Shown here: piece after piece, positions 24,463 through 32,731 of the stretch
Layout: each line of letters begins with the position of its first letter
How positions within the stretch are numbered: position 1 is the first letter of the stretch
Assembly (NCBI GenBank): GCA_900472575.1
Contig: UCIV01000034.1
Location: 145,113-209,112 of the forward strand
Direction: 5' to 3'
DNA length: 64,000 nucleotides
Origin: Hyphomicrobiales bacterium
GTDB lineage: Bacteria; Pseudomonadota; Alphaproteobacteria; Rhizobiales; Rhizobiaceae
Made by a program: the position numbers and the translations under genes
The notes under the pieces: model-generated
Database searches by the model: none
The model's input: the letters and a program-made list of their open reading frames with translations, nothing else
Told to the model about the DNA's origin: nothing

Positions 24463-27006
24463 CTAGAGTTCCCGCAACACCGGAGCCGCCTTCTGGCCGA
24501 GAATGCGCCAGGTGCCAATAAGGCCGATACCGACCGTCAGAACCAGCGAGATCACAAGCGTGAGTACCGCGACGTCCGGCAGGAAGGAGGATGGCATGCG
24601 CATGATGCGGGCAACCACGAACCAAGCCGACAATCCGCCGGCAAGCAGTGCGAAGACCGCGGTCGCCGTGCCGAGGATCAGGTATTCGTAACCGAAGGCA
24701 CGCATCAGCATGCGGCGCGTACCGCCGAGCGTCTTCAGCACGACCGCATCATGGGTGCGGGCTCGGTTGCCGGCGGCGAGCGCACCGGCCAGGACCAGAA
24801 CCGACGCGACGAGCGCGACTGCCGCTGCCGCACGGATGGCGGTTGCAAGCTGACCGACCAGCTGATCGACCAGGTCGATCGCATCCTTGACCCTGACGCT
24901 TGTGATCGTCGGATAGGCCGTGGTTACTGTTCTCAGGATTTCGGCTTCCTTCGCTGCCGAAGCGGATGGCTCAGTCAAGGTTGCCAGCCAGGCGTGGGGT
25001 GCGCCGCGGAAGGTGTTGGGCGAAAAGACCATGACGAAATTGATCGAGAGCGATTCCCACTCGACATTGCGAAAACTGGCGATTTTTGCGGTAATGTTGC
25101 GGCCGAGAACATTGACGGTGACGGTGTCGCCGAGCTTCAGGCCAAGTTCGCCCGCCTCTTCCGCAGAGAAGGAGACGAGGGGTTCGCCGTCATAATCTTC
25201 CGGCCACCATTCGCCAGCGGTCAGCGTCGAGCTTTCCGGCTTGTTCTTCGCGTAGGTAATGCCGCGGTCGCCGCGCAGAACCCAGCGGCCTTCCGGCGGG
25301 ACATTCATCTGGCTGACGTCCTTGCCATTGAAGGCGAGAATGCGCCCGCGCAGCATCGGAACCTCGAAGACCTTTCCTTCGGGAGCCTGCGTCTTCAACA
25401 GCTGCCGGAAGCCGTCGACTTCGGCGCTCTGGACGTCGACGAAGAAGAAGTTCGGCGCCCCTTGGGTGATGCGCCCGGTCAGCTGATTGCGCATGTTGCC
25501 GTCGATCAGCGCCAGTGTCACGAGCAGCGCGAGACCGAGGCCGAGCGACAATACGACTGATGGCGTCAGTGCGCCGGGGCGGTGAATGTTTCCGATCGCC
25601 AGGCGGAGGGCGGGCGAGTTGACTTGCGGGCTCCGTCGGGCAAGCGCCGCAATGCCGGCGGCGACCACTCGCAGCAGAAGGAAGGATCCGGCAACCGCGA
25701 CAAGGAAGACGGAGGCGATGCGCCGGTCGTCGGCCCAGAAGATAGCCAGCGCCGCGAGTGCTGCGAGGGCCGCTCCGGCTGCGAGCAGATAGGGCCATGA
25801 CGGCAGGCGCCTTGCCTCGAAACCCTGTTCACGGAACAGCGCCGTTGCCGGCACTTCCCGCGCGTGGCCGAGTGGCAGGATGGTGAAGGCGAAGGTGACG
25901 AGCAGGCCGAAGGCGGACGCTATCGCCAGAGCGCCGCCATAGATGGTTGCTTGTTCGGGAACGGGCAGCACGCCTTCGAGATAACGGAAGGCGATGAAGG
26001 GCGAGATCGCGCCGATCACGAGGCCGACGACAATTCCGATCGCGGCCAGAAGCATGATCTGGAAAAGATAGATCATCGTCACGACCGAGGCCGGAGCGCC
26101 GAGGCATTTGAATGTGGCGATGGTCGTCCGTTTGGCATCGAGGAAAGCGCGCACCGCATTGGCGATGCCGACGCCGCCTACGATGAGAGCCGTGAGGCCG
26201 ACAAGCGTGAGGAATTGCGAGAAACGGTCGATATTTTCGGCAAGCGAAGGCGCGGCGCGATCGCTGGTGCGCATCGACCAGCCGGCATCGGGGAAATCAC
26301 GGTTTGCGCGGGTGACGATTGCGGATCGGGTCGAGGGGTCTTCGAGACGAATCTTGTAGGAATGCTCGACAAGGCTGCCGATGGTGATCAGGCCGGATGC
26401 GGCGACGGCATCTCCGCTGATCATCAGCCTTGGTGCAAAACCGAAACCGTCGGACAGGGCGTCGGGCTCATTGACGATCGTGCCTTTAAGCACAAGGCGG
26501 GTATTTCCCAGAAGGAGTTCGTCGCCGACCGAAAGGCCCAGCCGCTCCAGAAGCAGCGGCGCGGCGACGGCACCGAAGGTATTTCCCTGTTGTGCCAGAA
26601 GCTGGTCAATCGGCTGCTGCGGATCGGTCTGCATCTGCCCGTAGAGCGGGTAAGCGCCGTCGACTCCCTTGACCTCGACCAGCGCCTGGCCGGAGCCGTC
26701 CGGCATCCGCGCCATCGAGCGCAAGCCGGACGAGACGCTAACTTCACCGAGGCCATCAAGGAAGGCACGTTCCTTTTCGCTGGCTTCGCGGTTGTTGAGT
26801 TCGAAGCGGATGTCGCCGGCGAGCAGTGCCTGGCCCTGATTGGCAATTGCACCGGTGATCGCCGTCGAGACGGAATTGACGGTCGCGATCGCTCCGGTTC
26901 CAAGTGCGATACAGGCGAGGAAGATGTAGAAGCCGCCGAGACCGCCGCGCATTTCGCGCAGCGCCAGACGGAAGGCGATGGAGATACGGGCGATCGCCGC
27001 ACTCAT
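24463..27006 (-). CDS. FtsX-like ABC exporter permease (YbbP type)
   Basis: 847 residues. The architecture is of MacB/YbbP permeases: an N-terminal helix (FYIFLACIALGTGAIATVNS, about 26-45), a large periplasmic domain (about 50-255), three helices with the FtsX domain (about 265-390, LVGLTALIVGGVGIANAVRAFLDAKR and FKCLGAPASVVTMIYLFQ), four more spans, a second periplasmic domain and a C-terminal FtsX repeat (VLKTLGGTRRMLMRAFGYEYLILG). Partner of the ATPase at 27003. The same gene set (ybbA-ybbP divergent from tesA) occurs in enterobacteria, where the substrate is unknown; lipid or lipoprotein handling is a guess. Confidence 0.92.
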   Translation of the reverse strand: MSAAIARISIAFRLALREMRGGLGGFYIFLACIALGTGAIATVNSVSTAITGAIANQGQALLAGDIRFELNNREASEKERAFLDGLGEVSVSSGLRSMARMPDGSGQALVEVKGVDGAYPLYGQMQTDPQQPIDQLLAQQGNTFGAVAAPLLLERLGLSVGDELLLGNTRLVLKGTIVNEPDALSDGFGFAPRLMISGDAVAASGLITIGSLVEHSYKIRLEDPSTRSAIVTRANRDFPDAGWSMRTSDRAAPSLAENIDRFSQFLTLVGLTALIVGGVGIANAVRAFLDAKRTTIATFKCLGAPASVVTMIYLFQIMLLAAIGIVVGLVIGAISPFIAFRYLEGVLPVPEQATIYGGALAIASAFGLLVTFAFTILPLGHAREVPATALFREQGFEARRLPSWPYLLAAGAALAALAALAIFWADDRRIASVFLVAVAGSFLLLRVVAAGIAALARRSPQVNSPALRLAIGNIHRPGALTPSVVLSLGLGLALLVTLALIDGNMRNQLTGRITQGAPNFFFVDVQSAEVDGFRQLLKTQAPEGKVFEVPMLRGRILAFNGKDVSQMNVPPEGRWVLRGDRGITYAKNKPESSTLTAGEWWPEDYDGEPLVSFSAEEAGELGLKLGDTVTVNVLGRNITAKIASFRNVEWESLSINFVMVFSPNTFRGAPHAWLATLTEPSASAAKEAEILRTVTTAYPTITSVRVKDAIDLVDQLVGQLATAIRAAAAVALVASVLVLAGALAAGNRARTHDAVVLKTLGGTRRMLMRAFGYEYLILGTATAVFALLAGGLSAWFVVARIMRMPSSFLPDVAVLTLVISLVLTVGIGLIGTWRILGQKAAPVLREL

Positions 27007-27713
27007 GCCGACACCGCCTGACCGGCGGTGCGGGCGGCGCTATCCTCGACGATTTCGCCGGATCTTACGCGGATCTGGCGCGAGCAGCGAGCCGCAAGAC
27101 TGTTGTCGTGGGTGACGAGAAGCAGCGTCATGCCGCGCTCGGCCTGCTTTGAAAACAAAAGATCGGCGATCTGCCTTCCTGTTTCGGTATCGAGATTACC
27201 GGTCGGCTCGTCGGCGATCAGCAGCGCGGGCGAGGGGGCGAGCGCACGGGCGATCGCCACGCGCTGCTGTTCGCCACCGGAAAGCTGGCCGGGATAGTGG
27301 CTGAGCCTTTCGCCCAGGCCAACCGCCGTCAATTCGCGCCTGGCAATGTCGAAGGCGTCGGAAACGCCGGCGAGCTCCAGCGGCACGGCGACGTTTTCCA
27401 GCGCCGTCATGTTGGCGATCAGATGAAAGGACTGGAAGACGATGCCGATGTTGCGGCCGCGGAATTCTGCCAGCACATCCTCGGAAAAGCTGTGAAGGGG
27501 TTCGCCCTTGATGAAGATTTCGCCGCTGTCCAGCCGTTCGAGACCGGCCAGAACCATCAGCAGGGTCGATTTGCCGGAACCGGACGGGCCGATGATGCCG
27601 ACGGCTTCGCCGGCTGCGATCGTCAGGTCGATGCCTTTCAGTACATGGACGGAGGCTGCAGCGCTTCCGAGAGTGAGGTCGGCATTTTTGAGGTCGATAA
27701 CGGTTTCAGTCAA
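27003..27713 (-). CDS. ABC exporter ATP-binding protein (YbbA type)
   Basis: 236 residues from a TTG at 27713 (MTETVIDLKNADLTLG), which has AGGG 9 bp upstream. An ATG seven codons upstream (27734) has no ribosome site and is the alternative. Motifs: Walker A GPSGSGKST, signature QLSGGEQQRVAIARA, Walker B ALLIADEPTGNLD, switch His VTHDNSL. LolD/MacB-class ATPase. The stop overlaps the permease start by 4 bp. Confidence 0.93.
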   Translation of the reverse strand: MTETVIDLKNADLTLGSAAASVHVLKGIDLTIAAGEAVGIIGPSGSGKSTLLMVLAGLERLDSGEIFIKGEPLHSFSEDVLAEFRGRNIGIVFQSFHLIANMTALENVAVPLELAGVSDAFDIARRELTAVGLGERLSHYPGQLSGGEQQRVAIARALAPSPALLIADEPTGNLDTETGRQIADLLFSKQAERGMTLLLVTHDNSLAARCSRQIRVRSGEIVEDSAARTAGQAVSA

Positions 27714-27789
27714 AGCGAATAACCCTATATCCATGGAGTAGTGCCGGGCTTTTGCTGCAGCGCAGTTGTAGAAATCTAGGAGACGTGAG

Positions 27790-28440
27790 TTGAGTTTTAA
27801 AGCAAGCCTTCTTCACTTCATCGTCATGGTTGCTCTCTTTGCCGGCTCAGGTTCGGCCAAAGCGCAGGAGAAGGCGATCAATCTGGTTGGTTTCGGCGAC
27901 AGCCTGATGGCCGGATATCAGCTCGCGCCCTCGGAATCCTACACGGCCCAGCTGGAGGCGGCGCTGAAAGCCAAGGGGCTGAATGTGATGATTACCAATG
28001 CGGGCGTTTCGGGTGATACGACTTCCGGCGGCCTTTCGCGCATCGACTGGTCGGTTCCGGACGGGACGGGCGGCGTCATTCTCGAACTCGGCGCCAATGA
28101 TGCGCTGCGCGGCATTGCGCCCGAACAATCGGAAAAGAACCTCGATGCCATGCTGACGCGGCTGAAGGAACGCGGCATCAAGGTTCTCCTGGCCGGCATT
28201 CTGGCGCCGCCGAATATGGGGGGCGACTATGCGGAAAAGTTCAATCCGATCTACAAAAGGCTCGCCGAAAAACATGCCGTGCCGGTCTATCCATTCTTTC
28301 TCGACGGGGTCACGACCGTGCCGGGCATGCAGCTCGAAGACGGAATGCATCCGAACGCAAGGGGCGTGGCCGTGATGGTCGAGCGTACTCTCCCCATGGT
28401 GGAATCATTTTTAGGGGAGATCAGTTCAGCCACAAAATAA
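27790..28440 (+). CDS. Secreted SGNH-family esterase/lysophospholipase (TesA-like)
   Basis: 216 residues from TTG 27790, supported by AGGAG 7 bp upstream. A signal peptide runs to about residue 25 (MVALFAGSGSAKAQ). SGNH blocks: GFGDSLMAGYQL with the nucleophile Ser (block I), Gly in VSGDTTSGG, ELGANDALRG (block III Asn), and DGMHPNARG with the Asp-x-x-His pair (block V). Homologs (E. coli TesA, arylesterases) hydrolyse lysophospholipids, acyl-CoA or aryl esters in the periplasm. Divergent from ybbAP with 76 bp between. Confidence 0.92.
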   Translation: MSFKASLLHFIVMVALFAGSGSAKAQEKAINLVGFGDSLMAGYQLAPSESYTAQLEAALKAKGLNVMITNAGVSGDTTSGGLSRIDWSVPDGTGGVILELGANDALRGIAPEQSEKNLDAMLTRLKERGIKVLLAGILAPPNMGGDYAEKFNPIYKRLAEKHAVPVYPFFLDGVTTVPGMQLEDGMHPNARGVAVMVERTLPMVESFLGEISSATK

Positions 28441-28509
28441 CAACTTGCACGGAACGAGATTGCGTGTTCCGCTATTGATATCTGCTAGAGATTCGAGGAG
28501 GTTCTGCGT

Positions 28510-29097
28510 ATGCCGAGACTTTTCACCGCCCTCGAAGTCCCGCGCCATGTTGCCTTGAGCCTGTCCCTCCTTCGGGGTGGAATACCGGGCGCGCGATGGA
28601 TCGACGTCGAGAATTATCATATCACCCTGCGCTTCATCGGCGATGTCGACAACCGTACCGCCGACGAGATCGTTGATCGGCTGGACCGGATCGACCGGCC
28701 CGAATTCCAGGCGCAACTGACAGGTATCGGCTCTTTCGGATCAAAAAAACCGCATTCGATCTGGGCTGGTGTTTCCATGTCTCCGGACATGCTGGCGTTG
28801 CAGGCCGAAATCGAGCGGATCTGCCAGCGGATCGCACTGCCGCCCGATCCGCGCAAGTTCATGCCGCATGTGACACTTGCAAGATTGAAGCACTGCCGTC
28901 TCGACGACGTGGTGCACTACCTCTCGGGCCGGGGCAATTTTCATACCGCGCCGTTCAAGGTCTCGCGTTTCGTGCTCCTGTCTTCAAAGGAGTCAGTCGG
29001 CGGAGGTCCATATGTGACCGAAGAGATCTTTTCCTTGAGGGATGACAGTTACGCCTACGAATATAGTGACGCGGAAACGGCGAAGAGCTATTTCTAA
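28510..29097 (+). CDS. thpR: RNA 2',3'-cyclic phosphodiesterase
   Basis: 195 residues; strong GAGGAGG ribosome site before ATG 28510. 2H phosphoesterase: two HxTx motifs, NYHITLRFIGDV (about 37-48) and MPHVTLARLKH (about 118-128), about 80 residues apart as in ThpR/LigT. Hydrolyses 2',3'-cyclic phosphates, releasing 2'-phosphates; once called 2'-5' RNA ligase. It has a C-terminal extension (TEEIFSLRDDSYAYEYSDAE) slightly longer than usual. Confidence 0.93.
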   Translation: MPRLFTALEVPRHVALSLSLLRGGIPGARWIDVENYHITLRFIGDVDNRTADEIVDRLDRIDRPEFQAQLTGIGSFGSKKPHSIWAGVSMSPDMLALQAEIERICQRIALPPDPRKFMPHVTLARLKHCRLDDVVHYLSGRGNFHTAPFKVSRFVLLSSKESVGGGPYVTEEIFSLRDDSYAYEYSDAETAKSYF

Positions 29098-29112
29098 GAG
29101 AGCTGTTTCTGG

Positions 29113-29127
29113 AAGGGCGTTGCGCCC
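29113..29127 (+). promoter_or_regulatory. Short hairpin covering the phhB ribosome binding site
   Basis: GGGCG-TTG-CGCCC (29115-29127) abuts the ATG at 29128 and pairs part of the GGAAGGG ribosome site. It may dampen translation. Confidence 0.35.
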
Positions 29128-29430
29128 ATGAGTTACGAATTGCTGGAACCGGACGAGGTCAGCCGGGAGTTGGTCAAGCTCGAAGGCTGGGAGCTTTCGG
29201 CGGATGGTCTTGCTATTCGCAAATGCTTCAAATTCCGATCTTTTGCCGAGGCATTCGGTTTCATGACAGAATGCGCGTTGGCTGCGGAAAAGCTCGATCA
29301 TCATCCCGACTGGAGCAACAGTTATTCCCGCGTGGATGTCAAATTGACGACGCATGCGAGGAAGCAGTTGACCGACCGTGATTTCCGCCTCGCCGCAATG
29401 ATGGACCAGGCCTGGGGGCGGCGCCTTTGA
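29128..29430 (+). CDS. phhB: 4a-hydroxytetrahydrobiopterin dehydratase
   Basis: 100 residues. The catalytic motif EKLDHHPDWSNSY (about 54-66) contains the His-His-Pro-Asp-Trp core of pterin-4a-carbinolamine dehydratases, which recycle the pterin cofactor after aromatic hydroxylation. WELSADGLAIRKCFKF and VDVKLTTHARKQLTDRDFRLA are standard blocks. No phenylalanine hydroxylase gene lies nearby. Confidence 0.95.
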   Translation: MSYELLEPDEVSRELVKLEGWELSADGLAIRKCFKFRSFAEAFGFMTECALAAEKLDHHPDWSNSYSRVDVKLTTHARKQLTDRDFRLAAMMDQAWGRRL

Positions 29431-29467
29431 AAGGCCGCTGCCTTTGAGATACTGGCGCCTTTGAAAG
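29420..29467 (+). repeat. Short direct repeats at the end of phhB
   Basis: The 14-mer GGCGCCTTTGAAAG occurs at 29420-29433 (overlapping the phhB stop codon) and at 29454-29467; a degenerate middle copy (GCTGCCTTTGA) lies between. Likely a local duplication of the gene end. Confidence 0.6.
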
Positions 29468-29527
29468 ACCATTGTCGCTCTCCATATAGAAAACGTGAAA
29501 TCGATGAAGGTCTCCAACGGAGCGCTC

Positions 29528-29920
29528 ATGGACGACGTAAAGATCGGTGAAATTCTCCTGCCCGGCGACGATGACACCCAGGATCGTCGCGAAAAGCAGG
29601 TGCGTGCAAAATTCTGGCCGACGCTGAAGCGGGCGGTGAAGTTCGTGCCGTTCAGCCGGGATTTGGTGGCTGCCTATTACTGCGCTGTCGATCCTAAGAC
29701 ACCGACCAGAGTGCGTGGTGTGCTTCTGGCGGCACTCGCCTATTTCGTGCTGCCCTTCGATCTGGTGCCGGATATGTTCGTCATGGTCGGCTTTACCGAT
29801 GACGTCGCGGTACTGGCGGCGGCGCTGAGATTGATACAGGGCCATATCGCCGATCGCCATTATGACGCGGCGGATCAGGTTCTCGCCGACGATCCCGATA
29901 TCGCAAAAGCTCGGGCATGA
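29528..29920 (+). CDS. YkvA/DUF1232 family membrane-associated protein
   Basis: 130 residues from ATG 29528 (MDDVKIGEILLPGD), with GGAG 5 bp upstream; GTG 29495 and ATG 29504 are in frame but lack ribosome sites. The DUF1232 core is VRGVLLAALAYFVLPFDLVPDMFVMVGFTDDVAVLAAALRL, with the invariant P-x-DLVPD loop. One or two hydrophobic segments. Function unknown. Confidence 0.88.
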   Translation: MDDVKIGEILLPGDDDTQDRREKQVRAKFWPTLKRAVKFVPFSRDLVAAYYCAVDPKTPTRVRGVLLAALAYFVLPFDLVPDMFVMVGFTDDVAVLAAALRLIQGHIADRHYDAADQVLADDPDIAKARA

Positions 29921-29939
29921 TCTGGGGCCAGATGCAGTC

Positions 29940-30500
29940 TTACGGCGGCACCGCGTCTTCGAGCGCGCGGCGCAAATGCCGGAACGCAAGCCGGATGCGG
30001 GATTTCACCGTGCCGAGCGGAAGACCGGTAGCCTCGGCAATTTCTGTGTGAGTTTGGCCGAGGAAAAAGGCGGCCTTGACCAGTTCCATCTGTTCGCCCG
30101 GTATCCTACTCAGCGCCTCACGCACCCGTGCGTCGCGTTCTTTGACTTCGACAAGCAAGTCGGTCGCCTGCATATCCATCATCTGCCACTGCGCATCACC
30201 GAGCGCATCCTTGCCCTTGGCGCGCCGCTGCGCATCCAGGCGGCGATTGCGCGCGATGCGGTACAGCCAGGTAGAAAGCGAGGATTTTTGCGGGTCGTAG
30301 AGGGACGCACGATGCCAGAGTACGGTCATCACTTCCTGGACAAGCTCTTCCGCTTCATCGACGGGAATTCGCTGGCTCATCAGCCAGGTTTTCAATCGGG
30401 GCGCAAAGTGATCGAAGAGCACGCCAAAGGCTGCCTGATCACGCTCCATGGCGACAGCCCTGGTCAAGCGCGCAAAGTAGTCCCGATCGTCACCCTGCAT
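29940..30500 (-). CDS. ECF-family RNA polymerase sigma factor
   Basis: 186 residues. Region 2 spans AFGVLFDHFAPRLKTWLM to LSTWLYRIARNRRLDAQRR, with the DEAEELVQEVMTVLWHRA helix (core binding) and STWLYRIARNR (-10 recognition). Region 4 is LVKAAFFLGQTHTEIAEATGLPLGTVKSRIRLAFRHLRRAL, a helix-turn-helix for the -35. There is no adjacent anti-sigma factor: 20 bp after its stop is a convergent gene and the upstream gene is a divergent IalB protein. What controls it is not evident. A 253-bp leader region lies upstream. Confidence 0.93.
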   Translation of the reverse strand: MQGDDRDYFARLTRAVAMERDQAAFGVLFDHFAPRLKTWLMSQRIPVDEAEELVQEVMTVLWHRASLYDPQKSSLSTWLYRIARNRRLDAQRRAKGKDALGDAQWQMMDMQATDLLVEVKERDARVREALSRIPGEQMELVKAAFFLGQTHTEIAEATGLPLGTVKSRIRLAFRHLRRALEDAVPP

Positions 30501-30634
30501 CCAAACTACGCAATTCTTTCAAAGCCTAGATTCGCATCTATGCAACCATACTAATGTCATTGCGTGAGTTTGGAAGAGGACAAACTGTTGCCCTATTCCT
30601 TGTGTCATTGACAGCACATTACAGCGAGCGCGCA

Positions 30635-30660
30635 ACCAATTCCAATGTTGACGGATTGGT
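30635..30660. promoter_or_regulatory. Inverted repeat between the sigma factor and IalB genes
   Basis: ACCAAT (30635-30640) and ATTGGT (30655-30660) flank 14 bases, in the shared divergent region. A possible operator or hairpin; no regulator is assigned. Confidence 0.3.
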
Positions 30661-30753
30661 AACCAGAATTAAGTCAAAATGAACCAGATCATGGCCCGCT
30701 TCACCCACCCTTACCGTTGAAGCGTCACGTATAACAAAACTCGGCAGGAAACC

Positions 30754-31257
30754 ATGTCCGCACGCACAGTCGCACTCGCCCTTGCTCTTACCTTCGTAAG
30801 CGCAAGCATCGCCTCGGCTCAGACGCCGACCCGCATCCAGCAATTCAAGGCATGGGGTGCCTATTCGTACAAGTCCGGCAACAGCACGGTCTGCTATGTC
30901 CTTTCCGTTCCGACCACCAAGGAACCTGCCAGCGTCGATCACGGTGACATTTTCTTCATCGTGTCGCAACGTCCGGGCCAGAGCGTTTCCTATGAGCCGC
31001 AGGCAATGGTCGGTTATCCGCTGCAGGCCAATTCGAAGGTGACGGTCACCATCGACGGCAAGAATTTTACCATGTTCACCAAGGAAAAGGCTGCCTGGGT
31101 CGAGAATGCGGCGGAAGAGCCGGCACTCGTCAACGCGATGAAGACCGGCCACAATATGAGCGTCAGCGCCGTTTCCGGCCGTGGCACGAAAACCAATTAC
31201 GCCTATTCTCTGCAGGGCATTTCGGCTGCACTGAAGCAAATCGAAACCTGCAAGTAA
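30754..31257 (+). CDS. Invasion-associated locus B (IalB) family periplasmic protein
   Basis: 167 residues. A signal peptide (MSARTVALALALTFVSASIASAQ, cleavage after about residue 22) is followed by IQQFKAWGAYSYKSGNSTVCYVLSVPTTKEP, the typical opening of IalB-family proteins, and a C-terminal Cys (ETCK) that can pair with the internal Cys. Named after a Bartonella invasion gene; in free-living rhizobia the function is unknown. Monocistronic, with a terminator. It is divergent from the ECF sigma gene. Confidence 0.85.
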   Translation: MSARTVALALALTFVSASIASAQTPTRIQQFKAWGAYSYKSGNSTVCYVLSVPTTKEPASVDHGDIFFIVSQRPGQSVSYEPQAMVGYPLQANSKVTVTIDGKNFTMFTKEKAAWVENAAEEPALVNAMKTGHNMSVSAVSGRGTKTNYAYSLQGISAALKQIETCK

Positions 31258-31281
31258 GCGGCACGCCGTCGATTTAAGCGG

Positions 31282-31306
31282 AGGCCGGTCGTTCGACCGG
31301 CCTTTC
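31282..31306 (+). terminator. Rho-independent terminator of the IalB gene
   Basis: AGGCCGGTC-GTTC-GACCGGCCT followed by TTCGTGTTT, 25 bp past the stop codon. The T-tract is short. Confidence 0.75.
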
Positions 31307-31475
31307 GTGTTTGTTGAAGACAGGGTGACGCCGGCCTATTTTGATGCTAAAGCCCGCGCCAACATGGTCGGGCCTGATGTTGCCACGACCGATACAGGTT
31401 TCACGCACAGACATGCCCCAGCCCTTCCGCCTACCTAAGCGGTGGCGATGTGCATGTGCTCGAACGGGATAGAAT

Positions 31476-32720
31476 ATGTCAGTCACAGAGGCCATTGCCC
31501 CCGGTGCCATCGCCAAGAAGCCGCTGGTTGCCAATCCGGATCTTTTCACATCCAAGCCCTCGCTGATCGGCCTGACGCGGCCGCAGATGGCGAAAGCCCT
31601 GCATGAGAAGGGCGTGCCGGAAAAGCAGCTGCGCATGCGCGTCAACCAGCTGTGGCACTGGCTCTATATCCGCGGCGTCTCCGATTTCGATGCGATGACC
31701 AATGTCGCCAAGGACATGCGTGAGATGCTGAAGGAGCATTTCACTATTGCCCGCCCGGAAATCGTCGAGGAGCAGATCTCGAATGACGGCACCCGCAAGT
31801 GGCTGTTGCGCTTCCCGTCGCGCGGTGCCGGTCGTCCGGTCGAGATCGAGACCGTCTATATTCCGGAAGAAGGCCGCGGCACGTTGTGCATTTCCAGTCA
31901 GGTCGGCTGCACGCTCACCTGTTCCTTCTGTCACACCGGCACGCAGAAGCTGGTGCGCAACCTGACGGCGGAAGAAATCCTGTCGCAGCTTCTGTTGGCG
32001 CGCGATCGTCTGGGCGATTTTCCGGGCGCCGACACGCCGCCGGGCGCTTTCGTTCCGACAGGCGACCGCAAGGTCACCAATATCGTGATGATGGGCATGG
32101 GCGAGCCGCTCTACAATTTCGAGAGCGTCAAGACCGCGCTGCTGATCGCTACCGATGGTGACGGTCTGTCGCTGTCGAAGCGTCGCGTGACATTGTCGAC
32201 TTCGGGTGTCGTGCCGGAAATCTACCGGACGGGCGAAGAGATCGGCGTCATGCTGGCGATTTCGCTGCATGCGGTGCGCGACGAGCTGCGCGATATGCTG
32301 GTTCCGATCAACAAGAAATATCCGCTGAAGGAACTGCTCGACGCCTGCCGCGCCTATCCGAGCCTGTCGAATGCCCGCCGCATCACCTTCGAATATGTGA
32401 TGCTGAAGGACGTCAATGACAGTTTGGAAGACGCCAAGCTGATGGTTCAGCTGTTGAAAGGCATTCCGGCGAAGATCAACCTCATCCCGTTCAACCCGTG
32501 GCCGGGCACCAACTACCAGTGCTCCGACTGGGCGACGATCGAAAAGTTCGCAGATTTCATCAATGCGGCAGGTTATGCTTCCCCGATCCGCACGCCGCGC
32601 GGTCGCGATATTCTCGCTGCCTGCGGCCAGCTGAAGTCGGAATCTGAACGCATGCGCAAGACCGAGCGTCTGGCCTTCGAGGCGATGATGATCGCCGGCC
32701 ACGGTGAGGACGACGACTGA
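31476..32720 (+). CDS. rlmN: 23S rRNA (A2503-C2)/tRNA (A37-C2) methyltransferase
   Basis: 414 residues. Radical-SAM dual-specificity methyltransferase: cluster motif CTLTCSFCHTGTQKL (about 144-158), the GEPLYNFESVKTALLI block, STSGVVPEIY, and a C-terminal Cys in RDILAACGQLKSE that resolves the methyl-Cys intermediate. The N-terminal helical domain (LTRPQMAKALHEKGVPEKQLRMRVNQLWHW) binds RNA. A 30-residue N-terminal extension precedes it. Improves translational fidelity. Confidence 0.97.
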   Translation: MSVTEAIAPGAIAKKPLVANPDLFTSKPSLIGLTRPQMAKALHEKGVPEKQLRMRVNQLWHWLYIRGVSDFDAMTNVAKDMREMLKEHFTIARPEIVEEQISNDGTRKWLLRFPSRGAGRPVEIETVYIPEEGRGTLCISSQVGCTLTCSFCHTGTQKLVRNLTAEEILSQLLLARDRLGDFPGADTPPGAFVPTGDRKVTNIVMMGMGEPLYNFESVKTALLIATDGDGLSLSKRRVTLSTSGVVPEIYRTGEEIGVMLAISLHAVRDELRDMLVPINKKYPLKELLDACRAYPSLSNARRITFEYVMLKDVNDSLEDAKLMVQLLKGIPAKINLIPFNPWPGTNYQCSDWATIEKFADFINAAGYASPIRTPRGRDILAACGQLKSESERMRKTERLAFEAMMIAGHGEDDD

Positions 32721-32731
32721 GCCTTTTGGGC

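Noticed and set aside
30602..30625. CTGTAAT/CTGTCAA pair on the minus strand as a PHO box for the ECF sigma gene
   Set aside because: The units are 10 rather than 11 bp apart and only two are present.
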